Below, in pieces: positions 6,898-16,352 of a stretch of DNA of 64,000 nucleotides. The stretch is from DASXUX01 sp036504595 (GTDB lineage: Bacteria > Planctomycetota > SZUA-567 > H5-PLA8). The stretch lies in the NCBI GenBank assembly GCA_036504595.1, contig DASXUX010000047.1, forward strand, positions 1 to 64,000, in the 5' to 3' direction. The stretch's first letter is position 1. Each line of letters begins with the position of its first letter. The notes beneath the pieces were generated by a model. That model did no database searches and was not told the DNA's origin. It saw nothing but the letters and a program-made list of their open reading frames with translations. The position numbers were made by a program, and so were the translations under genes.

Positions 6898-7122
6898 TTA
6901 GAGGCCCCAAGTCTGGGGGCAATAGAAATATCGCCTTGGAGCAGCGCACTGCTGAATGACATTTCCCCACAGAGACCCTGGTTCTGGCCGTGGACCAGGA
7001 CCAGCGCTGGTCGTGTACTTCGGGTTTAGATCGCTACGGTTGATCTCATCGTGCATCCACGACGTATCAGCAGGGAGGAACTGGCGCAGCGTCTGTGACC
7101 TTACGGCCTCGTTTTCTCTCAT
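6898..7122 (-). CDS. Last gene of the late operon, 74 aa
   Basis: Its ATG shares a base with the TAA of the giant tail gene (TAATG at 7122), and CAGGAGGAA sits just upstream, so the start is well supported. The product begins MRENEAVRSQTLRQFLPAD and includes SWMHDEINRSDLNPKYTTS, with a Pro/Gly-rich middle. No membrane segment. Unknown function; by position a tail-tip accessory, chaperone or lysis helper. The sequence to the right is antisense to nothing else. Confidence 0.5.
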   Translation of the reverse strand: MRENEAVRSQTLRQFLPADTSWMHDEINRSDLNPKYTTSAGPGPRPEPGSLWGNVIQQCAAPRRYFYCPQTWGL

Positions 7123-10100
7123 TATTCCTCCTGCGGCTCGGGAGGTTTAACACTCTTTTTCGCTGCGGATGCGGAGTTGTCTCTAGCAAAGCGCGTTGGG
7201 TCTTTCCCCATTGGCTCATTCGCTCCGGCTTGTGCTTGTCCGGGATACAGGGACATTCCAGCGTAGTTCGGGTTGCGCATGACTTTTCCAGATGCGTCCC
7301 TCGTCCACATGTTACGGCTGTCATCTAGTTTCCGTCTAGATTCTTGATACGCTGCTTGCTTATCGTTCCAAGCTTTAGCAGCCATTGGCGTAGTACCCTT
7401 ATATCCTGGGTTCCTAATGACGTTACCGGATGCGTCCCTCGTCCACATATCCTTCGTGGGGTCTAATTTCGGCCTATTCGCCTCCTCAGTCAATTTGCGT
7501 TCATTTTCATTAGCCCATTTATCGGCAGCTTTGGTATCGAACATCCCTGTACCACCACGTGGATCACCGCCACCAGTACGCGCCTTCCAAGCACGGCTGA
7601 CGGCATTATCCTTGATGGCACTATCGAACATCTTCTGGTAGCCAGCGACTGCGCCGCCCATCTTCTTCTGTTCGTGGTCCATCAAATCCTTCCAACCGCT
7701 AGTTAGGCTACCAAGCTCACCAGCCTTAATCTTTTGACCAGTTGACGAGGTCATCCCACCATGATTTTCATTAAGCTGGGTATTCTTCGCCTGGGCCTTA
7801 GCTGCTGCATCCTGGGCTTTCTGTAAGCGGTGCTCCTCCTTCGCCGTAAGAGGACGTTTCTCCTGGCCCTTTGCGGCTTGCTCGGCTTGTTTAGGTTGTT
7901 CAGATTGCCCACCACCGGTTTGCTGCTTGCGCAACCATTCCGCATGTTCGCGGTTAGTTGTTTCGTCGCCACTAACTGGCGGAGGAACCATATCCCCAAC
8001 ACCACCAGTTTGACCGCTGTTTCCAGAACTGCCCGGACTTCCTGTGTTTGGCTGCTGGTAACCGGTGGTTGGCTGCTGCTGGCCTGATTGTGGGGAATTT
8101 GGACCACCACCTTTCCCACTACCGCTGCCGGTCGTCGCAGAAGCTGGAGAGTCAGGAACACTACCAGAGTTGCTGCTAGACTGCACAGCTAGCGGACCAT
8201 CCCACAGCGAACTGAAGGCCGGTGGGCCAATCTCAATGCTCGTGGTCTGCTTGCTGGCGCTCCACACCAGACACTTGATGATGCCACCAGCCCCCGCTAA
8301 GCGATCTGGCCCCTCATACTCAACGTACTGACCAGGAACGTAACACGGAGTCAGACGGCCAATCACAAAGTGGCCTTCCCACTGGATGCGCTTGTGGTTG
8401 TCCAGGTAACGCTTAGCACTTCGACCCAGCACATTCTTCGGATTGGCGATGTTGCCATCGGCAACGTTCGTGTAAAGCTCGTTGTTCGCAGACTGTTTCG
8501 GCTGGAACTGTAATCGCAACGAATCCTGTTCTCTACGCTCGTAGCCGCCAATCCCTTGCGGATAATCCTGATTACGTCTCAACCAATCCACGTACTGCAT
8601 CGGCCTTGAACGCTGAAGGAAAGTGAAGTGAGGAGCAGCAGCGTCGATATGCTGCATCGCGTTGTTCGGATCGCCTTCTTCAAGCTGAACCAAGCAGTTG
8701 TTCGACTCAGCCACCAACGTAATCCGCAGATCGCGTGGCACTATATCGCGGGAGTCATACGGTGGGTAATAATCATCGTAGCCGTTGTATTTTCTGGTGA
8801 TTTCGACGTACGGTATAGAAGGAGTGCTATTGCTCCAACTGATCTTATGCGGTGGGTTGCTTCCCCAAGTATAACCACCTGAACCTGCCGCAGCGCCAGC
8901 ACCCTCCATATACGGGGAGAGACCATCGCGAGAACCTTCAATCTTCACGTAGCGGCCATCTGGAGTCAGAGTCAGCCCGGAATAGCGCTTAGCCTGTCGC
9001 CATTCGCCCTTATTGAAGTCAGTATCATAACCGGGAGTAGGGGTGTTGCCATAATATGCGTCGTTGATATCTTGAGCCGTCTTCGCCGTCCAAATCTTAT
9101 CCCACTCATACTGAGTCAACCGATACTCAATCACGTGTTCACGTGGGACGATACCAGCAGGGGACTGGACATTATCGTTATAGCAGCTAATCAGGTGCGG
9201 CTTGATGCGCCAAGCACCAGCAGCCTCAGGCTTCGCGCTCCACTTGCAGTTCGTGAAAGGGTTGGTCGCGCTGTTAAGTTTATACCAAGCAAAGCAATTT
9301 GGTACTTTCCGACAGGCAAAATCGAAGCTCTCGGCATTACCGTGGAAAGCGCCGCCGCCAAGAGAAGTACCCTGTGCGACTCTCGCGAGAAATTTAGCCT
9401 GCTCTCCAGCAGTCCAACCAAATGATAAGGATTGTGGTAGACAATCCTCAGCATCATTGAGATGGGGGTTGTGAGCGTAGGTCGTCGCTCCAGAAGTCTG
9501 CGCCGTGTACTCGATGCAGTGGCTATCACCGGTCAGAGCGGCGTTGTAAGCGTAACCCAGAACGCTCTGCTTAATGTGAGCGTCAACTGCGACCACCGGA
9601 CTGTCGCCGACCTCGGCCAGACCACCAAAATACTTCGGATGGTAAATCTTCGTGCCAGTGTTGGCTCTGGTGCTCACGTCAACAATCAGCAGCTTGCTCC
9701 TGAACTCACCAATCGGCATTAGCACCACTTCATAAGGGCCAGCGTATTGGACCACCTGCTGTAGAGCCTGGAGCAGGTTCTTTCCCTCAAGACTGAAGCT
9801 GTGGAAAGTCCTGTCTTCCTTGATCACGTCGCCAATGTTGTCATCCCAGAGGATACCGGCCTTAGGAATGTCCAGCAGCCCGAACTTTGGATCGATCCAG
9901 GGCCGAGCCGCTGTGTTGTAGAACATGTCCCGCAAGAGCTTTAAGGCCCACTTCACTGACCACTTACCAGCAGAACTCTCTGTTGGAGCCTCATCTGTCC
10001 CAGGATCGCTGTCACCACCACCAGTGCCAGAGCCATACCGGTAACCAAGCACGAAACGCGGCCTGCCATTGTGCAAAATGCAGTTGCCATGCCCAAAGTC

Positions 10101-10577
10101 ATTCAGGACCAACGGATCGTTCGGATTGCTATTGTAGTATTCGACGCCGTTCTCGACGTTATACGACAGACGGCCCATCACCGTGAAATATTGCGCCCAG
10201 ATCGCCCGATCATCCATCACGCAGGTCACAATCGAATCTTCATAGAGATTGTGGCCGTGGCTCATTACCCAGCCGTTCATCAGACAGACGTAGCTTCCAC
10301 CCTCGTAATAACCGGCAGAAGCACGGGCCAGAAGCTTGATGTTCCCGGCAACAGCGGTGGAAAGAGCGACACCAGGCTCCTGGTCCCAAGCCGCCGACTT
10401 GATCGGAATGCCAACCAGAGCGTATGAGGGATTCGTGCCTGTTGATTGGACAACAGCCGAGCAGTAGTAACCAGGAAGGCCATAACCGCTGCTGGCTGAT
10501 TGGAACTTGGCGATGAGAGCACGACCCAGACCGTCAAAGGGTGAGTTGGTATTAGCAACGGTTACGCTGTTACCCAT
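7122..10577 (-). CDS. Giant tail protein (tail tip / receptor-side), 1151 aa
   Basis: Second-largest protein of the phage. The first 750 residues are folded: an N-terminal part rich in aromatic and Gly residues, then segments such as WALKLLRDMFYNTAARPW and YEVVLMPIGEFRSKLLIVDV, reminiscent of distal tail hub proteins. From about residue 800 it becomes Gly/Ser/Pro/Gln-rich and looks disordered. The end carries two copies of a MWTRDASGxVxRNPxYxG motif (about 45 residues apart). Position, directly after a 735-aa structural protein at the end of the tail operon, suits the central tip or host-contact protein. No enzymatic motif was recognised. The stop overlaps the start of the 74-aa gene. Confidence 0.75.
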   Translation of the reverse strand: MGNSVTVANTNSPFDGLGRALIAKFQSASSGYGLPGYYCSAVVQSTGTNPSYALVGIPIKSAAWDQEPGVALSTAVAGNIKLLARASAGYYEGGSYVCLMNGWVMSHGHNLYEDSIVTCVMDDRAIWAQYFTVMGRLSYNVENGVEYYNSNPNDPLVLNDFGHGNCILHNGRPRFVLGYRYGSGTGGGDSDPGTDEAPTESSAGKWSVKWALKLLRDMFYNTAARPWIDPKFGLLDIPKAGILWDDNIGDVIKEDRTFHSFSLEGKNLLQALQQVVQYAGPYEVVLMPIGEFRSKLLIVDVSTRANTGTKIYHPKYFGGLAEVGDSPVVAVDAHIKQSVLGYAYNAALTGDSHCIEYTAQTSGATTYAHNPHLNDAEDCLPQSLSFGWTAGEQAKFLARVAQGTSLGGGAFHGNAESFDFACRKVPNCFAWYKLNSATNPFTNCKWSAKPEAAGAWRIKPHLISCYNDNVQSPAGIVPREHVIEYRLTQYEWDKIWTAKTAQDINDAYYGNTPTPGYDTDFNKGEWRQAKRYSGLTLTPDGRYVKIEGSRDGLSPYMEGAGAAAGSGGYTWGSNPPHKISWSNSTPSIPYVEITRKYNGYDDYYPPYDSRDIVPRDLRITLVAESNNCLVQLEEGDPNNAMQHIDAAAPHFTFLQRSRPMQYVDWLRRNQDYPQGIGGYERREQDSLRLQFQPKQSANNELYTNVADGNIANPKNVLGRSAKRYLDNHKRIQWEGHFVIGRLTPCYVPGQYVEYEGPDRLAGAGGIIKCLVWSASKQTTSIEIGPPAFSSLWDGPLAVQSSSNSGSVPDSPASATTGSGSGKGGGPNSPQSGQQQPTTGYQQPNTGSPGSSGNSGQTGGVGDMVPPPVSGDETTNREHAEWLRKQQTGGGQSEQPKQAEQAAKGQEKRPLTAKEEHRLQKAQDAAAKAQAKNTQLNENHGGMTSSTGQKIKAGELGSLTSGWKDLMDHEQKKMGGAVAGYQKMFDSAIKDNAVSRAWKARTGGGDPRGGTGMFDTKAADKWANENERKLTEEANRPKLDPTKDMWTRDASGNVIRNPGYKGTTPMAAKAWNDKQAAYQESRRKLDDSRNMWTRDASGKVMRNPNYAGMSLYPGQAQAGANEPMGKDPTRFARDNSASAAKKSVKPPEPQEE

Positions 10578-12785
10578 TTAGAGGCCCCTCGCCGCAGAAG
10601 CTGTGATGGTGGGAGCTGCAGTCCCAGCGCTGTCAATATGGTGATAGAAAACGAAGTCATCGCTAACAGACGAGCCGCCAGCATACGTAGCCCGAGTTCT
10701 CAGCTTGATCTCATACCAACCATCAGCGAGTTGCACCGCAGGAAGCGTTACTTCAGCAGCTCCATGCAGAGAATCAGAGATCGCAGCCGAGACCGTGGTT
10801 GCGCCAATATCGGCCTCGACGGTGACCGTTGGGACCAGATCGTTGGTGAAGGACTCTACGAAGTAAGTGGCCTTTATTGAAAGTCCATGAGTCGTGACGG
10901 CAGGGACGCTGCCGACTATGGCAGCGGAGTCATGCCCATTGTTGTTAAGGGCGAATCTGGACGCTGGCGAGAAGTAGACCTTATCACCGCTATGAGTGAT
11001 AGTGAGGCCAGTGTAAGTCCCGGCGTAAAGCGAGGTGAAGTAATTTGCGATGTTGGCAGCGCACGCGGCGTTGTTACCGCCGATGCCATAGATCGCCCCG
11101 TAAGCTTGGTCTGGTGTGTGGCCATCAACACCAACGCCAATAGAGACGCTATAGAGCGCGGTATGGTCAAGGACCTGGAAGAAAGCCTTGGCCGGTGTGA
11201 CCAACGGCGTGGCAGATACGCTCGTTGGAATCGGCGTAGAAGGCTTCGGCCAGACGACGCTCTGATCGTCGGCAAGCTCAACTTCCCACGCGATATCGTT
11301 CGTCTCCTCAAGGCCGGGGATGTCACCAGGAACGATGCCGGTGTTGTCGGAATTCAGAGTGATGGTCACACCGTGTTGGACAATCTGGACCACGTTACCA
11401 ACAGGGACCGCCACGCAACCAGTGCCGAGACCAGAGAGAGTGGCGTTGATCGCAGAGGCCAAGTTGGTAGCCGCTTGGTCATTACTGCTGCCGATGGTGT
11501 AATCTGTGCCAGCCTTCCAGGTGTAAGGGCCAAAGGTTGTGCCACCATTGACAGCCGTCAGAGAGACCGTGATGCCGGAAATGAGCGTGTAGTCGGGAAT
11601 AGTGAACGTTCCGACCATCCAAGCCGACCTGACCACTGCGTTTAAGATGTTCGGCTTCTTAAACGGCGTCACCGTATCGAGCAGGGATTTACCAGTGAAA
11701 CCAGGCTGTTGCACAGAACCGTCAACCATCTTGTAGCGCTGCGCCTCGCCAGAGAGCATTAGGCCCAGAGTCTGCAAATAACGGTTGAAGAGAGGAGCGG
11801 CAGCTTGCGCCCAAGCGTCACCAGAGAGACCGGCAATAGCCCCAAAATCAGCGAAAGTGACATCGCCCAGGCTGGTCAACTCAGCACTCAGGCTGGTCAG
11901 CGGATAGCCGGTGCTGGAAGCGAAGGAAGCAACCGCACCCTCAACCGCGTTCGTCAAATCAACAAAGGATGGCACGAAGGGGATCACGTTGTAGGCCAGA
12001 TACTGGCGAACAGCGATATCAACCGCCGCGTCCCAGGTTGAGGCAAGCGAGTTATAAGCAGGCTCCCTGTCCTCAGTCGTGACACTTGGTAAGAAGAAAT
12101 TGAAATAGAGCGGATTGGTACTGCTTGCGCTTATCGGGCTGGTGAAATCGACCTCATCGTTGATGCCGCTGATATAAAGACGAGCCTTAGTCCCAGCAGG
12201 AGTTGAGGCGTAGAGCCTTAGTGCTCCTGTTACTGGCTGCGCGACGTTGGTGATTACGGCTGCTGCCGGTGGGCCGGAGATAGAGACCGGCCCAAGGTCA
12301 ACAGGGCTGCTCAACGGATCGCCTTCGTCGTCCACCGGGACTATGTTGTAAAGATATTCACCAGAAGGCAACGAAGGGCTGATGTACCGGTAGTCGTTAC
12401 CGCCATTGTCTGTGATGGTCGCTTGCGGCTGGCTGCTGTAGTCGATGGCGAGCTGTGAATAGAAAATCTTGTAGCTCGCTGGCCACTGATAGACCAACCA
12501 AGCATCACCAAGGGCAACATCCCCTGTGTAATTCAGCTCAAGCGTGCCACTGGCCCCAGAGGCATTGACGGCGTTCATGGTGACAGGGCCAGAGGGTGTG
12601 CGCCGTGAACCCTCGGCGACCAGCTTGTCACCATTCCAAGCACGGACCACGTAGGCGGGTATGCTGAGCGTGCCAACAGCAGAGGAACCACCGGCAGCAA
12701 CACCACCAAGAGACACAACGCCGTTCAGGGAGGCTGTCCCTGTGCTTGAACCGCTGGCTCTACCTGCTAAGTAGACCGTTGCCAC
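10578..12785 (-). CDS. Large tail structural protein, 735 aa
   Basis: ATG 12785, six bases after the upstream gene. Extremely rich in Ala, Ser, Thr and Gly with alternating beta pattern, as in tail baseplate or fibre shaft proteins. The N-terminal 60 residues (AGRASGSSTGTASLNGVVSL) are low-complexity. Around residues 130-185 a fibronectin-III-like stretch can be read (YIFY-type strands, PSGEYLYNIVPVDDEGDPLS). A second beta domain follows near 400-480. No signal peptide or enzyme motif. It ends just before the giant tail gene. A tail-shaft, tip or neck-fibre role is inferred from place and composition. Confidence 0.7.
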   Translation of the reverse strand: MATVYLAGRASGSSTGTASLNGVVSLGGVAAGGSSAVGTLSIPAYVVRAWNGDKLVAEGSRRTPSGPVTMNAVNASGASGTLELNYTGDVALGDAWLVYQWPASYKIFYSQLAIDYSSQPQATITDNGGNDYRYISPSLPSGEYLYNIVPVDDEGDPLSSPVDLGPVSISGPPAAAVITNVAQPVTGALRLYASTPAGTKARLYISGINDEVDFTSPISASSTNPLYFNFFLPSVTTEDREPAYNSLASTWDAAVDIAVRQYLAYNVIPFVPSFVDLTNAVEGAVASFASSTGYPLTSLSAELTSLGDVTFADFGAIAGLSGDAWAQAAAPLFNRYLQTLGLMLSGEAQRYKMVDGSVQQPGFTGKSLLDTVTPFKKPNILNAVVRSAWMVGTFTIPDYTLISGITVSLTAVNGGTTFGPYTWKAGTDYTIGSSNDQAATNLASAINATLSGLGTGCVAVPVGNVVQIVQHGVTITLNSDNTGIVPGDIPGLEETNDIAWEVELADDQSVVWPKPSTPIPTSVSATPLVTPAKAFFQVLDHTALYSVSIGVGVDGHTPDQAYGAIYGIGGNNAACAANIANYFTSLYAGTYTGLTITHSGDKVYFSPASRFALNNNGHDSAAIVGSVPAVTTHGLSIKATYFVESFTNDLVPTVTVEADIGATTVSAAISDSLHGAAEVTLPAVQLADGWYEIKLRTRATYAGGSSVSDDFVFYHHIDSAGTAAPTITASAARGL

Positions 12786-12790
12786 GCTTT

Positions 12791-13210
12791 TTATTCCTCA
12801 CTGACCACCAGAGAGTACGCAGAGAACTCAGGCTCATCACCGGTAAGGATCAAACGCGCTGTATTCAGCGTCCCGAAATAGAGCAGATTCCCGGAAGTGG
12901 CAGCGTCGAAGATGCCGAAGCCCACGACCTCGCCCCAATCGGCACCCGCTACCGGGAAAGTCACGGGAATGATGGTCCTGGTGCTGCCACTCGATGCGGT
13001 GTCCCAGGTCGTGCCATCGTTGGTGACGGCAACTCTGGCGTAGTCCGTGCCAGAGGTCACACTACCATCAACCTCGACACCATCGACCCCACCGGTAGTA
13101 GGGAGGGTGGTGAACAGGCCGATATAGACAGTGGCCGGTGGGCTGAAGGCAGACACACCGAGCACGTGGTCCAGAATCTTGTCGGAAAGGTAGGTTGACT
13201 TGGCAGGCAT
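12791..13210 (-). CDS. Tail fibre-like protein, 139 aa
   Basis: The opening MPAKSTYLSDKILDHVLG followed by PATVYIGLFT is the signature of a common small phage structural family (often called tail fibre-like) in which a short N-terminal helix precedes a PxxYVGLxT strand. The rest fits the family: YARVAVTNDGTTW, a WGEVVGFGIFDA turn and a final strand near LILTGDEPEFSA. Length is normal. It sits between two unknown beta proteins and the 735-aa structural protein, so it belongs to the distal tail. Confidence 0.75.
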   Translation of the reverse strand: MPAKSTYLSDKILDHVLGVSAFSPPATVYIGLFTTLPTTGGVDGVEVDGSVTSGTDYARVAVTNDGTTWDTASSGSTRTIIPVTFPVAGADWGEVVGFGIFDAATSGNLLYFGTLNTARLILTGDEPEFSAYSLVVSEE

Positions 13211-13221
13211 CGGATTTCCCT

Positions 13222-13689
13222 TTATTGGAGCGTCTTTTCAATCGTGTAGAACAGCGTTCCCCGCTGCGGCGTCTGGTTCTGCACCTGGCAATTCAGACCA
13301 CGCGACAGACCCGTCAGGGCCACACTGGATATTTGAGGGGTTGCTCCTCCCTCCCAAATCTCTGGCCCTGTAAAATTAGCAGTCCACAGGAACTTCAGAT
13401 GATCAGCCGTGTCAGCGTCCGTGGTGACCGCATGGGCCTGTAACGTGGCAATCGTGCTCTCATCTGGCACGCTCGTCCCGGCTTCCTCAATCCAGATGGT
13501 GTTGGTTGCGTTGTTCGGTGGCCCAACGATCACGAAGCTGAAGGACTCTTTGTCGGCGTAGACGTACTTGATGTAGATGCCGTTGACGAAGACGCAGAAG
13601 TATTGTTCTACAAATTCTGGCTTGATGGTCACGTCACACTGGATGCCACCACCAATTGAAAAAGCCTTGATACTGAGAATGCTACTCAC
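13222..13689 (-). CDS. Tail-region beta protein, 155 aa
   Basis: Open frame from ATG 13689, 12 bases after the upstream gene. Visible strands include QCDVTIKPEFVEQYFCVFVN and SFSFVIVGPPNNATNTIWI, so it is mostly beta. No cysteine cluster, membrane segment or known motif. It is in the block between the tape-measure-like protein and the large tail proteins, a place normally held by distal-tail or adaptor proteins. Not recognised. Confidence 0.6.
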   Translation of the reverse strand: MSSILSIKAFSIGGGIQCDVTIKPEFVEQYFCVFVNGIYIKYVYADKESFSFVIVGPPNNATNTIWIEEAGTSVPDESTIATLQAHAVTTDADTADHLKFLWTANFTGPEIWEGGATPQISSVALTGLSRGLNCQVQNQTPQRGTLFYTIEKTLQ

Positions 13690-13701
13690 TACGGCCTCCG
13701 G

Positions 13702-14148
13702 TTAAGGCTGGTTGAGCTGTGTGAATTGAACTGCGAGAATCCAGAAGCCACCACCGTTACAGTTCTGCCAATGAGGCTGGCCCTCGCCCGTCAGTTTGCA
13801 GTTCGGAATTGAGGTTCCACCAGGGAGGGTGACCGTGTAGCGGTTCATGGCCTTGAGCGTGGCCAATACCGAGTGTAGAGATGCTTCAGCAACACCTGGA
13901 GCGCCAACGAAGATCAGCGTTGCGTAGACCGGCCTACCACGGAAACCCATACGGACTGTGCGTACACCGCCTGTTGCCGGGAACACAACTGGCATATCTT
14001 CGAACTGTGGCGAGCCGTCAATCGGTATGATTCCAAAGAGTCCTGTATTGTCGTAGTAGGTTCCTGGGTTCAGGGTTATAGCAGCGGTGTTGATGCCGCT
14101 GGTGAGCGGCTGAAAGGTCACTCCGTTGGCACTGAACGTGTAGGGCAT
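13702..14148 (-). CDS. Tail-region protein, 148 aa
   Basis: First gene after the tape-measure-like protein. Beta-rich with an N-terminal MPYTFSANGVTFQPLTSGI and a core with VRTVRMGFRGRPVYATLIF and MNRYTVTLPGG, ending WILAVQFTQL. In many siphophages the distal-tail protein (Dit) occupies this slot but is larger; this could be a reduced equivalent. I cannot confirm the family. Confidence 0.6.
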   Translation of the reverse strand: MPYTFSANGVTFQPLTSGINTAAITLNPGTYYDNTGLFGIIPIDGSPQFEDMPVVFPATGGVRTVRMGFRGRPVYATLIFVGAPGVAEASLHSVLATLKAMNRYTVTLPGGTSIPNCKLTGEGQPHWQNCNGGGFWILAVQFTQLNQP

Positions 14149-14185
14149 TGTTTATTCCCCATTCCTGTTGTAAGTTTGAATAGGG

Positions 14186-15376
14186 TTATTCCCATTCTCT
14201 AAGAGCAGGAAGCTGGCACTGCTGGATACTCCAGTTAGCAGCGCCCTTCAGGGCATCCTGGTTCTCTCTCCAGACCTCCATAGCATCACGCCAATTCGAG
14301 GGTCTGCTGATACTCTGACCAGCAGCCGCATAAGCAGCGTTGGCAGCGCCAATATTACTCAACCCATCGTCTGCTAAGACCAGCGCATCGCCCTTATCAC
14401 GGAACTTGACCGCAGCCTCGATAGCCTTCTTCTTCATCTCCTCAACTTCTTTCTGGTCACCACCAGAGAGAGCGATCATCCCCTGTGAGACCAGATTACG
14501 GCGAATAATCGGACCCATTGAGCCGTACTTGTCCAGATAGAAGCGATTAAGGACAGACTCGGTGAATTTGGAGTTTGATGATACGTCCGCCTCACTCATA
14601 CCAGCAGCGCGGGCAGATTGTTTTGTCTCCAGCCATGCGATATTGGCCTCCCTGTCCGTGCGACCAAACCAGCTCTTCGCGAGTGTGCCTTTGGCGTTGT
14701 ACTCCGCTAAGCCAAGCTTCTCTCGGTCAATCTCTTTCTGCTCTAGATTGCCGCTGGTACGCTCATTTACGGACTGCTCAAGCCGCATTTCCCGTAGAGC
14801 ATCTGAATACTTTGGGCCACCAAGTGCCGAGTCGATCTTGGAGAGCGCGAATGGCAAACCGCCTGTGATTGCGATACCACCGGCAACAGCACCAGCAGGG
14901 GAGGCCATCGCAGCCTCACCCATAGCACGCCAACCATACTTCTGAGCCGCAGAAGCCATAGCCTTTCCACCAACGAGCTGCACGACGCTGTTGTTGGTAA
15001 GAAAGGTCTGGACTGCTTTACTCTGGGCTACTTTATTGAGTGAGCCTTCAATCCTGTCGTTAATCACGCTCATGTAGCTGCTGACGCTATATGGGTCTCG
15101 TGCGAGAGCGTCGATATGATCAGCAGCCTGCTTACCAAAGCGTTCCTCTGCCCGCATACGCAGGCCGTCTTCTTTCAGCTTTTTCTCAAGGCTAAACTTC
15201 CTCGATTCAGCATCCTTCAGCCGCTTAACGACATCATCGGTGACCTGCTTGCCTTCCTTCTTGAGCTTATCGACCTCCTTCTGAGCCTCACGGACCTCCT
15301 TACGAGCGGCCTTGACCTCGTTCGTTAGCTTGGTGAGTGGAGAGACGTTTGTTTTTATGGTGATTCCGACTGGCAT
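14186..15376 (-). CDS. Tape-measure-like protein, 396 aa
   Basis: Start chosen at ATG 15376 (GGAAGGAG upstream, one base after the preceding stop); a longer frame to 15415 lies inside the previous gene. Residues about 15-90 form a strong coiled coil (AARKEVREAQKEVDKLKKEG). Around 160-185 is a hydrophobic Ala/Gly-rich segment (SPAGAVAGGIAITGGLPF), as in tape-measure proteins that insert in the host membrane. The C-terminal half is helical. Its place directly after the gp10-like gene and before distal tail genes fits. At 396 residues the tail would be short (about 60 nm by the usual 0.15 nm per residue rule). Confidence 0.65.
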   Translation of the reverse strand: MPVGITIKTNVSPLTKLTNEVKAARKEVREAQKEVDKLKKEGKQVTDDVVKRLKDAESRKFSLEKKLKEDGLRMRAEERFGKQAADHIDALARDPYSVSSYMSVINDRIEGSLNKVAQSKAVQTFLTNNSVVQLVGGKAMASAAQKYGWRAMGEAAMASPAGAVAGGIAITGGLPFALSKIDSALGGPKYSDALREMRLEQSVNERTSGNLEQKEIDREKLGLAEYNAKGTLAKSWFGRTDREANIAWLETKQSARAAGMSEADVSSNSKFTESVLNRFYLDKYGSMGPIIRRNLVSQGMIALSGGDQKEVEEMKKKAIEAAVKFRDKGDALVLADDGLSNIGAANAAYAAAGQSISRPSNWRDAMEVWRENQDALKGAANWSIQQCQLPALREWE

Positions 15377-15377
15377 T

Positions 15378-15914
15378 TTAGCTCCTTCCCTGACCATATT
15401 TGGCCATGAAGGCATCCAACTCCTCCTGGAGGAGCCGGTTGAATTCGGCCTCGATCTGCTGGAGCTGCCCAGCGTCCAAGGTGTAGTACGGATGCGGAGC
15501 GTGGGCCTTCATACCGCCACCGCTACCACCAGATGCAAGCAGGGCAGATTTCAACTTGGCCTTTGACCTGGCGCTAAGACCAGAAGCGCCATGAACGCTG
15601 CCATACTGCAACGCGCCGTCCTTCGCGTACTCATGTGCCGACAGACCACGCGCAATACCAATCCGGAAGCCTGATCTTGTTGGAAAGCAGATCGTGTTCC
15701 TGACAGCCTTTTCCAGATTCCCGGACCTGTTGTGTAGGCCCGATTTGTGCAGGCTGTCCAGCATGATCTTTTGGGCGAATGGTGTCAGCCGTTGGCAGAC
15801 TCGCCTGAAAATCTCGTTTCTCTGTGCGAGGAACGCATCGACACCGGACAGATATTGCTCCATCTGCTGAAGCGGTCTTTGGTCGATTATGAACTTCGGA
15901 GTTTTCCTGGCCAT
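15378..15914 (-). CDS. HK97 gp10-like tail protein, 178 aa
   Basis: Start chosen at ATG 15914, 10 bases after the previous stop with GAGGG in front; the frame is open further to 16019 but that part overlaps the upstream gene. The order of elements fits the HK97-gp10 family of tail-completion proteins: an N-terminal helix (FLAQRNEIFRRVCQRLTPFA), HKSGLHNRSGNLEKAV in the usual 'K..tG.L..s' position, then FRIGIARGLSAHEYAKDGAL and a Tyr-Gly turn, and a long C-terminal helix. It joins connector and tail in assembly. Confidence 0.72.
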   Translation of the reverse strand: MARKTPKFIIDQRPLQQMEQYLSGVDAFLAQRNEIFRRVCQRLTPFAQKIMLDSLHKSGLHNRSGNLEKAVRNTICFPTRSGFRIGIARGLSAHEYAKDGALQYGSVHGASGLSARSKAKLKSALLASGGSGGGMKAHAPHPYYTLDAGQLQQIEAEFNRLLQEELDAFMAKYGQGRS

Positions 15915-15924
15915 CGAGTAACCC

Positions 15925-16344
15925 TCAATAGCCTTTGCGAGCTTTCCACTCCCCATATTTGGCAACTTGAGCCAAAGAGACGCACGAAATGTCGTCCATT
16001 TCCGGATTTGAGAGGCCATAAATCTGGCCGGTAATCAGACGGAGCTTAGCCATCAGATAACGACCACGGAGCTGCTCCTCAATTTCCTGGTCAAGCTCCT
16101 GCGCCGGATCGGCTTCCTCTTCCTGCTTTGGTCTCTGCGGTGGAATCTGCTGGACCTTGAAGGACGGAGCACTAACCTGCTCCTCTGTCAACTTCCCCTG
16201 TAGCTCCTTCACGATCTCTTCCGGCTTCTTCCCTTGCTCCAACAGCGGCAAAGCAGCAATAGCGGCCTCAAGGCTCCCACATGCAATAGCAGGAGCACCA
16301 ATCTGCTCCTGCTGACCATCTGGCCCTGTGCGCGTAATGTCCAT
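15925..16344 (-). CDS. Possible tail assembly chaperone, 139 aa
   Basis: Acidic, Gln/Glu-rich protein just upstream of the gp10-like and tape-measure genes, where siphophages usually encode tail assembly chaperones. The N-terminal half is helical and acidic (AIAALPLLEQGKKPEEIVKE); the middle is Pro/Gln-rich; the end contains LRGRYLMAKLRLITGQIYGL. The next frame (to 16019) overlaps its 3' end without a stop, the geometry needed for a frameshift product, but I see no convincing slippery heptamer. Function is inferred from position only. Confidence 0.5.
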   Translation of the reverse strand: MDITRTGPDGQQEQIGAPAIACGSLEAAIAALPLLEQGKKPEEIVKELQGKLTEEQVSAPSFKVQQIPPQRPKQEEEADPAQELDQEIEEQLRGRYLMAKLRLITGQIYGLSNPEMDDISCVSLAQVAKYGEWKARKGY

Positions 16345-16352
16345 TTAAGCCT

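Noticed and set aside
10887..11645. 252-codon plus-strand frame opposite the 735-aa tail protein
   Set aside because: Asp/Arg/Val-rich antisense frame without ribosome site or motifs.
15925..16019. Programmed frameshift between the possible tail chaperone and the next frame
   Set aside because: The geometry is right but no slippery heptamer was found, and a good separate start exists at 15914.
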